The notes beneath the pieces were generated by a model that worked only from the letters and a program-made list of their open reading frames with translations, was not told the origin of the DNA and made no database searches. Source: Streptomyces sp. XY006 (GTDB lineage: Bacteria > Actinomycetota > Actinomycetes > Streptomycetales > Streptomycetaceae). From it: a stretch of DNA of 64,000 nt. Below, piece by piece: positions 16,920 through 25,982 of the stretch. The position numbers and the translations under genes are program-made. The DNA lies in assembly GCF_002237655.1 (NCBI RefSeq), contig NZ_NOKT01000001.1:434001-498000 (forward strand), in the 5' to 3' direction. The first letter of the stretch is position 1, and each line of letters starts with the position of its first letter.

Positions 16920-17741
16920 TCAGGACCGGGTCACCGGTGCCTGGAGTTCCGTCACCCAGTCGTCGCGGTCGGCCGGGCACTCCAGGTTGATCTCGCGGGG
17001 GTATCCGGTCGACTCGTAGCCGTTGGCGTCGATCCAGCGGGCCAGGGTCTGGGCGGTGGGCAGGACGGTGTCCATCGAGCCGCGGTGCACGATGGTCGCC
17101 GCCTGGTCGAGGGACGGCAGGTCGTGGATGCGGAAGGCGCCGTCCTGCGGGGGAGCGGAGACCTGGACGGCGGCGTGGACGCTGATCCTGCCGCCGCCCT
17201 CCGGGGCGTCCTCGTAGTAGGCGACACCGGGGCCCGTGGGGGTGATTCCTGCCGCCTCAAGGCGTCGGAACAGCTCGTCGTAGAGCGGTCCGATGACCGG
17301 ACCGATGTCCTCGGGCCCGAAACTCGCGGCCGTCGCGGTCAGCTCCGCCACCCGGACGGCGGGGACGCTCTTGATGACGACGTCGTTGGTGGGCATGTGC
17401 CCCTCGCTCTCGATTGCTCGGAGCCTCGCCTCGACCTGGACCAGCCATGCCGCTGCGGCAGCCATGGCGGTCTCCAACTCGGCCTGTCGCAACCGCAGCA
17501 TGCCGCGCAGTTCCTCGGCGCCGACCTTCTCCTCCACGATGTCGCGGACCTGCTGGAGGGTGAAGCCGAGGTCCTTGAGGGCGATGATCCGGTTGAGGCG
17601 GGCGAGCTGGGCGGCGGTGTAGTAGCGGTAGCCGCTGGCCGGGTCGACATGGGCCGGGCGCAGCAGGCCGGTGGCGTCGTAATGCCGCAGCATCCGGACC
17701 GATACGCGGCCGTGCCGGGCGAAGTCTCCGATGGTGAACAT
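16920..17741 (-). CDS. MerR family regulator with GyrI-like effector domain
   Basis: A 273-residue BmrR-like regulator. The N-terminal MerR winged helix (FTIGDFARHGRVSVRMLRHYDATGLLRPA, residues 2-30) is followed by a dimerisation coiled coil (about 75-120) and a GyrI/SOUL-like small-molecule-binding domain (about 125-270). Such proteins activate efflux genes when bound by lipophilic cations. ATG 17741 was chosen since it begins the conserved helix and GGAG lies 5 bp upstream. It stands next to a TetR gene on the same strand but not overlapping. The target promoter is not evident. Confidence 0.88.
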   Translation of the reverse strand: MFTIGDFARHGRVSVRMLRHYDATGLLRPAHVDPASGYRYYTAAQLARLNRIIALKDLGFTLQQVRDIVEEKVGAEELRGMLRLRQAELETAMAAAAAWLVQVEARLRAIESEGHMPTNDVVIKSVPAVRVAELTATAASFGPEDIGPVIGPLYDELFRRLEAAGITPTGPGVAYYEDAPEGGGRISVHAAVQVSAPPQDGAFRIHDLPSLDQAATIVHRGSMDTVLPTAQTLARWIDANGYESTGYPREINLECPADRDDWVTELQAPVTRS

Positions 17742-17791
17742 GATGTCTCCGAGCTGACCACCTGACACGGTGTGAGGGTCAAGGAGCCGGC

Positions 17792-18385
17792 TCAGCGGGG
17801 CCGCAGGCCCGACATCAGAGTCTCGACGCAGCCGGTGACGAGCGTGTCGAGCGGGAGGTCGCCGTTCATGCCCGTGGCGACGAGCACGGTCAGGCCCTGC
17901 AGAAGCGCCAGGAGGGTCATGTCGACCCGGCCGCTGGTGTCCGGGTCGATGTCACCGCGGCCGCGGGCCTCGTGCAGCAGCCGCAGGGGCGCGGCGAAGG
18001 CCCGGTCGTTGGCAGCCGTAAGAGCGTCGTCGCGCGCCTCGCCCTTCGGGCGGTGCATCAGGGGCAGCAGTGCGCGGTGTTCGATGCCGAACTCCACGTA
18101 GGTGCGGGCGAAGACGACGAGCCGAGCGGTGACGTCGCCCTCAGCGGTCCTCAGGGCTGCGTCGAGTCTGCGCCCCAGTCGCTCGTAGCCCTCTTCGGCG
18201 AGCGCGTCCAGCAACGCCGTCTTGTCGGCGAAGTGGCGGCGGGGCGCGCTGTTGCTCACTCCTGCCGCCCGAGCCAGTTCGCGCAGGGACAGGCCCTCGA
18301 CGCCGCGTTCCCCGAGGACGTTCTCCGCCTCGCGCAGCAGGGTGCTGCGCAGGTTGCCGTGGTGGTAAGGCCGTACTGCGGTCAT
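17792..18385 (-). CDS. TetR family transcriptional repressor
   Basis: A 197-residue TetR regulator. The N-terminal helix-turn-helix (GLSLRELARAAGVSNSAPRRHFADKTALLDALAEEGY, about residues 31-67) is followed by an all-helical ligand-binding domain. It is divergent from a short-chain dehydrogenase gene. A strong palindrome and a half-site repeat lie in the 62-bp gap between them, so it probably represses both itself and the dehydrogenase, with a dehydrogenase substrate as likely inducer (inference). Confidence 0.92.
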   Translation of the reverse strand: MTAVRPYHHGNLRSTLLREAENVLGERGVEGLSLRELARAAGVSNSAPRRHFADKTALLDALAEEGYERLGRRLDAALRTAEGDVTARLVVFARTYVEFGIEHRALLPLMHRPKGEARDDALTAANDRAFAAPLRLLHEARGRGDIDPDTSGRVDMTLLALLQGLTVLVATGMNGDLPLDTLVTGCVETLMSGLRPR

Positions 18386-18400
18386 GGCGTCACCCTAGCT

Positions 18401-18441
18401 CAATGTATTCATTGACTACAATGTATTCGTTGAATACATTG
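18401..18441. promoter_or_regulatory. TetR operator: 23-bp palindrome plus upstream half-site
   Basis: A perfect palindrome at 18419-18441 has 10-bp arms CAATGTATTC and GAATACATTG around a GTT spacer. A direct copy of the left arm (CAATGTATTC, 18401-18410) lies 18 bp upstream. The palindrome ends 6 bp before the dehydrogenase ATG and close to the TetR start, ideal for repression of both. Confidence 0.85.
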
Positions 18442-18447
18442 ACCGCC

Positions 18448-19344
18448 ATGACCAGCTCACTCACCACGACCGCCTGGGCGGCCGGTCAGCTGCCGCCGCA
18501 GGACGGGCGCACCGTGATCATCACCGGCGCGAACAGCGGCATCGGCCTCGAGGCGACCCGCGCGTTCGCTCGGGCGGGAGCCCGCGTGATCATGGCCGTG
18601 CGGGACGTCGAACATGCCCGCGCGACCGCCCCGTACCTGCCCGGAGCGATCGAACTGCGGCCGCTCGACCTCGCCGATCTCGCGTCCGTCCGCGCCTTCG
18701 CGACCTGCGTGGAGCACCCCTTCGACATCCTGATCAACAACGCCGGCGTGGCGAACGTGCCGCTCAGCCGGACGGCGGACGGCTTCGAGACCCACTTCGG
18801 CACCAACCACCTCGGCCACTTCGCCCTCACCAACCTGCTGCTGCCGAAGATCACCGACCGGGTGGTCACCATCGCCTCCAACGCCCACAAGAGCGCCACC
18901 CTGGACCTCACCGACCCCAACTGGGAGCGCCGGCGCTACCGGTCCCCGGCCGCCTATGGCCAGTCCAAGCTCGCCAACCTGCTGTTCACCCTGGAACTGC
19001 AGAGCAGACTCACCGCGGCGGGCTCCGTGGTGCGGGCCCTGGCTGCACACCCGGGAGCGGCGACGACCGGGCTGAACCGCCACCTGGGCCCGGCCATGAA
19101 GGCGGTCGCAGCGATAGTCGGCCGCCTCGTCATGCAGAGCGGGACCGACGGGGCGCAACCGACCCTGTTCGCGGCCGTCCGTGACCTGCCCGGGGCGAGC
19201 TACGTCGGCCCCGACGGCCGGGGCGGCCGGCGCGGCCGCCCCACCCTGGTCTCCCGCAGCACCGCCGCCCAGGACACCGACCTGGCCGCCCGACTGTGGG
19301 ACCTGTCCGAACGCCTCACGGCCACGTCCTTCCCGCTCGGGTGA
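18448..19344 (+). CDS. Short-chain dehydrogenase/reductase (SDR)
   Basis: A 298-residue SDR resembling retinol-dehydrogenase/WW-oxidoreductase-like members. The cofactor motif TGANSGIG is at about residues 23-30, NNAGV near 95, the catalytic Ser in TIASNAHKS, and the YGQSK active-site Tyr-Lys near 170. It oxidises or reduces an unknown carbonyl with NAD(P). ATG 18448 is used because translation from upstream would run through the operator palindrome. It is divergent from, and presumably controlled by, the TetR gene. Confidence 0.9.
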   Translation: MTSSLTTTAWAAGQLPPQDGRTVIITGANSGIGLEATRAFARAGARVIMAVRDVEHARATAPYLPGAIELRPLDLADLASVRAFATCVEHPFDILINNAGVANVPLSRTADGFETHFGTNHLGHFALTNLLLPKITDRVVTIASNAHKSATLDLTDPNWERRRYRSPAAYGQSKLANLLFTLELQSRLTAAGSVVRALAAHPGAATTGLNRHLGPAMKAVAAIVGRLVMQSGTDGAQPTLFAAVRDLPGASYVGPDGRGGRRGRPTLVSRSTAAQDTDLAARLWDLSERLTATSFPLG

Positions 19345-19399
19345 CGTCAGGCCCTCAGGCCCCGGGGTGCCACCCACCACAGAGGCGACGCCGAACCCA

Positions 19400-19800
19400 T
19401 GGGCTGGAGCGCACCCTTGCGATCGACGCCGTCGGCGGAGCGGACACGCCGCGTGTGGTGTTCGCCGTCTCGGGCGGCCAGGGCGACGACGAGGTCCGCT
19501 CCGAGACGGACGCGATGGCCGAGTATCTGCGGGCACGCGGAGTGCCCGACGACCGGATCGTACGGGAGGACCGATCCGTCAACACGCGGCAGAACCTCCG
19601 CCTCAGCGCGGCCCTGTGGGACGGCACGACTCAGGGTCACCGGGCCGCGGTGGTCACCAGCGTCTACCGCACGAGCCTGCTGGCCCACCGCGTCGGACTC
19701 AGCCTGCTGCCGGCAGTGCCGGTGGCGACGGCGGTCTTCGAGAGCCCCGGCCGCTGCCCGCACGACGAGTGGACGTCCACGGCTCCGGTGCCTCAGCGCT
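19400..19800 (+). pseudogene. Remnant of a YdcF/DUF218 family gene
   Basis: The plus-strand frame reads VVFAVSGGQGDDEVRSETDAMAEYLRARGV-type sequence and then SVNTRQNLR, which is the core of the DUF218 (YdcF) domain. The usual N-terminal membrane helices and the C-terminal part are missing. The frame runs into the 3' end of the opposite-strand ankyrin gene, so the piece looks like a truncated, non-functional copy. Confidence 0.6.
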
Positions 19801-21547
19801 GGAGTTGTGCGGGCAACGGCACCCAGCGGCGGGGGGTGCTGCGGTCGATGGTGTCCTGGCCGTCGTCGATCTTCAGCCCGGCCGCGGCACAGGCGTAGGC
19901 GAGTGTGTCCGCATAGTGCGGGAAAGCTGACCGCCGCTGCCAGAAGCGGAAGTGCCAATGGGCGGCCGGCTCCGGCTCCCTCGGCGGGAGGCCTATCTCC
20001 TCGTGCTCGACAATTTGGCCGTCCCGGGCCAGGGCGCCGAAGGTCCCGCCCTTGGGGTTGAAATAGATTCCGTAGGCGGCGGTGCCCCCTGATATCGCCC
20101 GCAGTACGCCGTCGTCGCTCGGCATATAGCCGTCCCGTGTGATCACGCAGCCGCCAGGAGTCCCGGACACGCTCGTCACCCCCACGTAGCGGAGGGACTC
20201 GTCGTAGTCCATGGGATCGAAGGGCGCGTGCTCGGAGTCCGTCTTCGCGCACTGCGCGGGGTCGGCGCCGAGCCGCTGGATCACCTCGTCCTCGCTCAGG
20301 CCCTGCACGAAGCAGATGCCGAGTCCTTCGGTCCACAGTTCCTGCTCACCGAAGGCCGCGATGAGCGCGTCCGCTGCTGTGAACGCCGCGGCTTCCTCCG
20401 GAGGGAGCTCCACCGCCCCCGGCAGACGTGCGACGAGCGGCGCGAGCGACGTGGTCAGCAGCAACCGGCCCGGGGACCAGGGCCCGGTCTGCGGCGTCCA
20501 CACATCCGCCCCGGCGTCGATCAGTGCTCGGACACTGCCCTCGTCCACAGAGCAGGCGGCGTACCACAGCGGTGTGTGTCCGTCCTCGTCGCGCGCGTCG
20601 GCCTCCGCGCCATGCGACAGCAGCGCGGCTACGCCCTCCGCCGCCCCTTGCTCCGCCGTGAGGTGCAGCGGACTGGTGCCACGCCATCCGACGCGGGCGT
20701 CGGGCGGTGCCCCGGCGTCCAGCCGGGCACGGATCAGGGCAGCGTCACCCCAGTCCCGGTACCCCATTCGCTTCCAGTCGGCCTGCGGCACGTAGCGCCT
20801 GCGGGCTTCCTCCTGGCGGCGCAGCATCTCGCGCTCGTGCCGGGACAGGGGCGGCGCCAGGAACGCGGGCGGACCGCCCATCTCCACGTACCCGAAGGTC
20901 TCCGGCTGCTGCGACGGATCCGGCGGTTCGAGCGACGGCCAGACCTCGAGCGCCCGAGCGGAGGCGGCATGGAGGGCTGCCACATCGACCGAGGTGCGGG
21001 TTTCGGCGATCCCCTCGTCCGGCCACTCCATCACCAACTGAGCCTCTCCGGCGGGTGGAAGCTCCGCCAGATACAGGTCGACGTCGGTCTTGAACAGGGA
21101 CCGGCGGGAAGGCTGCAACCCGGGATCCAGCGGAATCAGTCCGACCGCTTGCGGCGTGGATCCCACTGTCACCTGTCCCTGCGAGTCGGTGAACTCCACC
21201 CTCCGGTCCACCGTGCCGTCCAGCGAGGTCACCCGGCGACCGTCGGAGAACAGCAGGCCCACTCGCAACCCGGACTGCCGTCCCCCGGCCGCGCTGTCCT
21301 GACGGGCCCTACGGAAGACGGCCAGATGCAGGGTGGCTGCCTGCGGCCACACGGACCACCCCGTGAGCACCACCTTCGTCAGCGGACCGGCGCCGAGCAC
21401 CTCAAGCTGAGACAGCAGCACAGGCGCGAACCAGTCGACCGGCGGCGCGTACTGCCCGGTGTCCTCTGCCGGCGGCCCTAACCGGACCAGTACCGCCCGC
21501 TCGGCGGCCGGTTCCTCCGGCACCACCAGATCGTCGAAGATTCCCAT
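19793..21547 (-). CDS. Ankyrin-repeat protein of unknown function
   Basis: A 584-residue soluble protein. The first ~200 residues form a domain found with TerD-like or uncharacterised proteins (MGIFDDLVVPEEP..., WFAPVLLSQLEVLGAG). Residues ~275-345 hold two to three ankyrin repeats (GTSPLHLTAEQGAAEGVAALLSHGA and DGHTPLWYAACSVDEGSVRALIDAGAD). The C-terminal ~220 residues are unassigned. Ankyrin repeats usually mediate protein binding. It is a single gene, divergent from the ECF sigma gene. No catalytic motif was found. Confidence 0.75.
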   Translation of the reverse strand: MGIFDDLVVPEEPAAERAVLVRLGPPAEDTGQYAPPVDWFAPVLLSQLEVLGAGPLTKVVLTGWSVWPQAATLHLAVFRRARQDSAAGGRQSGLRVGLLFSDGRRVTSLDGTVDRRVEFTDSQGQVTVGSTPQAVGLIPLDPGLQPSRRSLFKTDVDLYLAELPPAGEAQLVMEWPDEGIAETRTSVDVAALHAASARALEVWPSLEPPDPSQQPETFGYVEMGGPPAFLAPPLSRHEREMLRRQEEARRRYVPQADWKRMGYRDWGDAALIRARLDAGAPPDARVGWRGTSPLHLTAEQGAAEGVAALLSHGAEADARDEDGHTPLWYAACSVDEGSVRALIDAGADVWTPQTGPWSPGRLLLTTSLAPLVARLPGAVELPPEEAAAFTAADALIAAFGEQELWTEGLGICFVQGLSEDEVIQRLGADPAQCAKTDSEHAPFDPMDYDESLRYVGVTSVSGTPGGCVITRDGYMPSDDGVLRAISGGTAAYGIYFNPKGGTFGALARDGQIVEHEEIGLPPREPEPAAHWHFRFWQRRSAFPHYADTLAYACAAAGLKIDDGQDTIDRSTPRRWVPLPAQLQR

Positions 21548-21687
21548 GCAGCGATCGTGACAGAGGGGTCTGACAACGAATGCCCTGTCCCGCGCGATCG
21601 CGGCATGGGGAACCGGAAATCCGTGTGCGGCGAAGTACCGGTGAGAGGCCAGGATTTCAGAGCGGTGAACCGATGAAAGGAGCCCCG

Positions 21688-22305
21688 ATGACCGCTGAAC
21701 CAGGCGTCAGGGTGGGGCAGGACAGTGACGCCTCGGTGATCGAACGGTCGTGGGACGAACCCGAAGCCTTCGCGGAGCTCTTCGACCGCCATGCCGACGC
21801 GGTGCACCGGTACGCGGCGCGCCGGCTCGGTGCGGAGGCGGCCGAGGACGTGATGGCGGAGACCTTCACCACCGCATTCCGGTTGCGTTTCCGGTACGAC
21901 ACGGCGCTGGCCGGCGCCCGCCCGTGGCTGTTCGGCATCGCCACCAACCTCATAGGCCGCCACAGGCGCGCCGAGGCGCGGCGTCTGAAGGCGCTCGGAC
22001 GGCTGCCGTCGTCCGCCCCTGGTGACCAGGCCGAAGAGATGCTCGCGGACCGGGTGGCGGCGCGGGTCACCGCGCAGGCCGTCGGCCGCGAACTCGCCTG
22101 CGCCCTGGCCCGGTTGCCCGCCCGCCACCGGGACGTGCTGCTGCTGGTCGCCTGGGCCGACCTCAATTACGAGGAGGCCGCACGCGCCCTCGGGGTGCCG
22201 GTGGGGACCGTCCGGTCACGGTTGCACAGGGCGCGCAGCAAGGTTCGTGAGGCACTGGGCGGGTTCGATCCGACCACTCTGCGAGAGGAATCCGACGATG
22301 AATGA
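21688..22305 (+). CDS. ECF-type RNA polymerase sigma factor
   Basis: A 205-residue sigma-70-family factor with only regions 2 and 4. Region 2 runs from FAELFDRHADAVHRYAARRLGAEAAEDVMAETF (about residues 30-62) and region 4 from LPARHRDVLLLVAWADLNYEEAARALGVPVGTVRSRLHRAR (about 140-180). ATG 21688 is chosen over 21673 because AAAGGAG lies 5 bp before it. The downstream CU044_5270-type gene overlaps by 8 bp and has one membrane helix, so it may form part of the sigma's control module. Confidence 0.9.
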   Translation: MTAEPGVRVGQDSDASVIERSWDEPEAFAELFDRHADAVHRYAARRLGAEAAEDVMAETFTTAFRLRFRYDTALAGARPWLFGIATNLIGRHRRAEARRLKALGRLPSSAPGDQAEEMLADRVAARVTAQAVGRELACALARLPARHRDVLLLVAWADLNYEEAARALGVPVGTVRSRLHRARSKVREALGGFDPTTLREESDDE

Positions 22306-23233
22306 ACTCGAGCTCCTGAGGGAGTGGGACGCCGACGCGCCTCCTCTCACGGACACCGTCCGCGCCCGCGCCCGCTTCCGCCTGGATCAGGCGATGCGAA
22401 CTCCCGCCGCAGCGACGCCGGTTCGCCGTCGTCCGCTGCTGCGGATCGCGGTGGCCACCGTCGCCGCGTCGGCGGTCGCCACGACCGTGCTGGTCGCCGA
22501 GAACACCGGGAACCCGCCCCGCACCCGGACGGTGAGCGCGGCGACGGTGCTGCGAGGGGCGGCCGCCGAGGAACGCAGGCTCGAAAAGCCGATCGCGCCG
22601 CGCGACGACCAGTTCCTCTACACCAAGGAGATCATCAAGGAGACCCCGGTCGGAGGCGGCCCGAGCAGGACGTACGTCGACGAGAGCTGGAACTCCGTCG
22701 ACGGCTCCAAGAAGTCCTACGTCAGCGAACTGGGCCATACGCAGTGGGTGCCGCCGGACCGGCCGGGTCAGCGCAGCTGGCCGCCGCGCAGGTGGGCTCA
22801 GCTGAAGCAACTGCCCACCGATCCGGAGAAGCTCCCGATCGCCCTGCGCGAGGTCGGCAGGACGCCGGACTACGAACGGCCCGTGAAGGCCGACGACTGG
22901 CCGAAGGTGCAGATCTTCCTCTCCGGCCTGCTGCGTGCCCCCGTCCTGCCGAAGGGCTTGCGCCCTGCGACGTTCGAAGCACTCGCCGCCGTCCCCGGTG
23001 TCAAGGTGATACCGGGCCAGACGGACGGAGACGGCCGCGCGGGCATCGGCATCCAGTACGTGGGCCCGCCCGGCACACCCTGGGTGAACGGCGCACAGGT
23101 GCTGGTCTTCGACGCGCAGACGTACCGGTACCTCGGCATGCGTGACCAGCGCAATGCGGGAGGAAAGACCTACCAGCAGTGGTCGTACGTGGCCGCCGGC
23201 GCGGTGGTGGACCGCGTGATGCAACGCCCCTGA
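22298..23233 (+). CDS. CU044_5270 family membrane-anchored protein
   Basis: A 311-residue protein typical of the gene that follows such ECF sigma factors in Streptomyces. A short cytoplasmic N-terminus (MNELELLREWDADAPPL) leads to one transmembrane helix (about residues 48-68) and a ~240-residue extracytoplasmic domain with motifs FLYTKEIIKE and VFDAQTYRYLGMRD. The topology suits an anti-sigma or sensor role, but the N-terminal part lacks a clear zinc-anti-sigma HxxxCxxC motif. It is translationally coupled to the sigma gene (8-bp overlap). Confidence 0.8.
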   Translation: MNELELLREWDADAPPLTDTVRARARFRLDQAMRTPAAATPVRRRPLLRIAVATVAASAVATTVLVAENTGNPPRTRTVSAATVLRGAAAEERRLEKPIAPRDDQFLYTKEIIKETPVGGGPSRTYVDESWNSVDGSKKSYVSELGHTQWVPPDRPGQRSWPPRRWAQLKQLPTDPEKLPIALREVGRTPDYERPVKADDWPKVQIFLSGLLRAPVLPKGLRPATFEALAAVPGVKVIPGQTDGDGRAGIGIQYVGPPGTPWVNGAQVLVFDAQTYRYLGMRDQRNAGGKTYQQWSYVAAGAVVDRVMQRP

Positions 23234-23244
23234 GCGACCGCCCA

Positions 23245-23372
23245 AGGTGGGTATCCGTGATCGCGGCGATCCGTCGGCTGGTGAGGCCGGCGGCGAGCAT
23301 CTGCTGGAGGCAGCGGACCAGGGCGACGGCGTCCTGTCGGTACAGGCGCTGGCCGGCCAGCGGCCTGAGGGG
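23245..23372 (-). pseudogene. MerR-type regulator remnant
   Basis: Minus-strand translation gives LAGQRLYRQDAVALVRCLQQ and then MLAAGLTSRRIAAI, the wing and second helix of a MerR DNA-binding domain. There is no start codon or helix-turn-helix before it (an in-frame stop lies just upstream) and no effector domain after it. It lies between the CU044_5270 gene and an intact MerR gene. Confidence 0.5.
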
Positions 23373-23378
23373 CTCATT

Positions 23379-24326
<948 letters not shown>

Positions 24327-24509
24327 GAGCAGGGGCCTTCCTCAACGGGGCGGGACGTGAGTACAGCGGACCACATACCGCTACGGAAGATGCAACCCGA
24401 GACGCTCCGTCTGCCATCCATGCCAGGACGAGCCTCCTTCGCCGCCCCGGCGCCCGCAGTGGTCGGCACCTCGGCCTGCGCACACCGTGCCGGTGCACCC
24501 CGATCGCGT

Positions 24510-25034
24510 TCACTGCTGTTGCAGGGCCTGGCGCATCCAGTGCAGGCGGTGAAGGGAGCGGCGGCGCATCCACAGGACCCAGGAGCACAGCGCGGCCATG
24601 CCGATGGCGAAGAGGACAGGGAAGACGAGGGACCCGCTGACGGCCCCCAGGACGAGCATGCCGGCCGCGACGAGGCTCATGGCACCGAGCCAGTACGGCA
24701 GCCACCTGCCGGCCCGCTCCACCTGGCCGAGCTGTTCGGTGACCAGCCGTCGCATGGCCGCCCGCTCCTGGGGGTCGTTCGGCACCTGCTGGTGGCGGAT
24801 CCTGCGGTTGAGGTCGGCGAGTCGGCCCGTGTCGGTGCCGGCGGCGCGGGCGGCCCGGCGGCGCTGGACGGCCAGGACCGCGACGGCGATTCCGGTGTAG
24901 AGAGCGCTGTGGAACAGCCAGACGGCCGGATGCTCGTCCCTGCGGATCACGCCCGTGATACCCAGTACCAGCAGGAAGGTCAGAATCGCCTGCGCGGTCA
25001 GGCTGCGGTCGAGTAAGCGCTTGAGCGAGAGCAC
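24510..25034 (-). CDS. Small four-helix membrane protein, unknown function
   Basis: A 174-residue membrane protein with hydrophobic segments at about residues 13-30, 38-56, 110-128 and 132-152. A positively charged cytoplasmic loop (about 57-105, with RRRAARAAGTDTGRLADLNRRIRHQ) lies between helix pairs. It has no recognised domain. ATG 25034 follows a GGAGG sequence about 6 bp upstream. It is isolated between the MerR gene and a 400-bp gap. Confidence 0.7.
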   Translation of the reverse strand: MLSLKRLLDRSLTAQAILTFLLVLGITGVIRRDEHPAVWLFHSALYTGIAVAVLAVQRRRAARAAGTDTGRLADLNRRIRHQQVPNDPQERAAMRRLVTEQLGQVERAGRWLPYWLGAMSLVAAGMLVLGAVSGSLVFPVLFAIGMAALCSWVLWMRRRSLHRLHWMRQALQQQ

Positions 25035-25128
25035 AGCGCCAACCTCCTTCAGAAGAGAGCCGGGACAGCGTCGTCGCCTCTCGGATACCCCGAGTCGTCC
25101 CGCTCATCGGGCAGCGAAGCTGCACCAC

Positions 25129-25289
25129 CACCTGCTCAAGGGCGAATCGTCGATGGCCGATGGTTCGGGCTGCCGATACCGGAGGGGCCCGGCTGGGAGT
25201 TCTGGGAAAACACCGGCGACCCCACAGCCGTGCCGCCGGACTTCCGCTTCGACAGCGCCCAGTATGAGGCTGAGGTCGTGAGGGCCTGA
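25129..25289 (+). pseudogene. Possible C-terminal gene remnant
   Basis: The 399-bp gap 25035-25433 contains an open plus-strand stretch ending with WFGLPIPEGPGWEFWENTGD and a tail PPDFRFDSAQYEAEVVRA before TGA (25287-25289). The composition looks protein-like, but there is no start codon or ribosome site in frame, so it is probably the end of a lost gene. The family is not recognised. I see nothing else in this gap. Confidence 0.3.
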
Positions 25290-25433
25290 CCGCCCGCATG
25301 GTGGCCGGCGATCCGCGGACGTCCGCCGAGACGTACCGCTGAGGCCAGAATGATCGCCTGGCCGGCCGTGCCCGCGGCAGGCGTTCCCCCGACTGGGTCG
25401 TTCGGGCGGGGCCGGGCCGGGCACATGGAGTCC

Positions 25434-25883
25434 ATGACCGACGACGCAAGCCGCATCCGGCTGGTGCAGACCGTGCTCGACAGCACCGACGCCCGCAAAC
25501 TCGCCGAGTTCTACCGGGGTCTGCTGGGCCTTGAATACGCGGAGGGGGACGAGCCGCCTCCGGCAGGCGTGCCGGACGAGCACGGCAGGGACTGGCTCGT
25601 GCTGCGCAGTCCCGACGGCGGGCGGCAGCTCGCCTTCCAGCAGGTGGAGCGTCTGCGTGAGCCGGACTGGCCCGACGGCCCGGTCCCTCAGCAGATGCAC
25701 CTCGACTTGAGCGTCACCTCGCTGGAGGAACTGCTGCACCAGCATGAGCGCGTGCTCGCCCTCGGCGGCAGTCTGCTCAGCAATCGGGACCAGCCGGATC
25801 CCGACGACGAGGAGCGCTTCCGTGTCTACCGGGATCCCGACGGCCATCCGTTCTGCATCTTCGTGGCGGAGCGGGAAGCCTAG
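25434..25883 (+). CDS. VOC family (glyoxalase/bleomycin-resistance fold) protein
   Basis: A 149-residue single-domain VOC protein. The N-terminal LVQTVLDSTDARKLAEFYRGLLG and C-terminal RVYRDPDGHPFCIFV modules are typical of actinobacterial glyoxalase-like proteins. A His in the central QMHLDLSV strand may be a metal ligand. ATG 25434 was chosen, with ATG 25425 (MESM) as alternative. The function is unknown; members can be enzymes or drug-binding proteins. It is the last gene before the biosynthetic region. Confidence 0.82.
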   Translation: MTDDASRIRLVQTVLDSTDARKLAEFYRGLLGLEYAEGDEPPPAGVPDEHGRDWLVLRSPDGGRQLAFQQVERLREPDWPDGPVPQQMHLDLSVTSLEELLHQHERVLALGGSLLSNRDQPDPDDEERFRVYRDPDGHPFCIFVAEREA

Positions 25884-25982
25884 CCCTGGCGGGGCGTCAA
25901 GAAGTCGGCGGGCGCGCCTGAGGAGACATCAGCAGGGGGGAGCCGCCGCCGTGGGACTCGCCGGGCGGCGCACGGGTAACCG

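Noticed and set aside
22260..22280. GGTTCGATCC sequence resembling a tRNA T-loop
   Set aside because: It is inside the ECF sigma coding region, and no cloverleaf arms are present.
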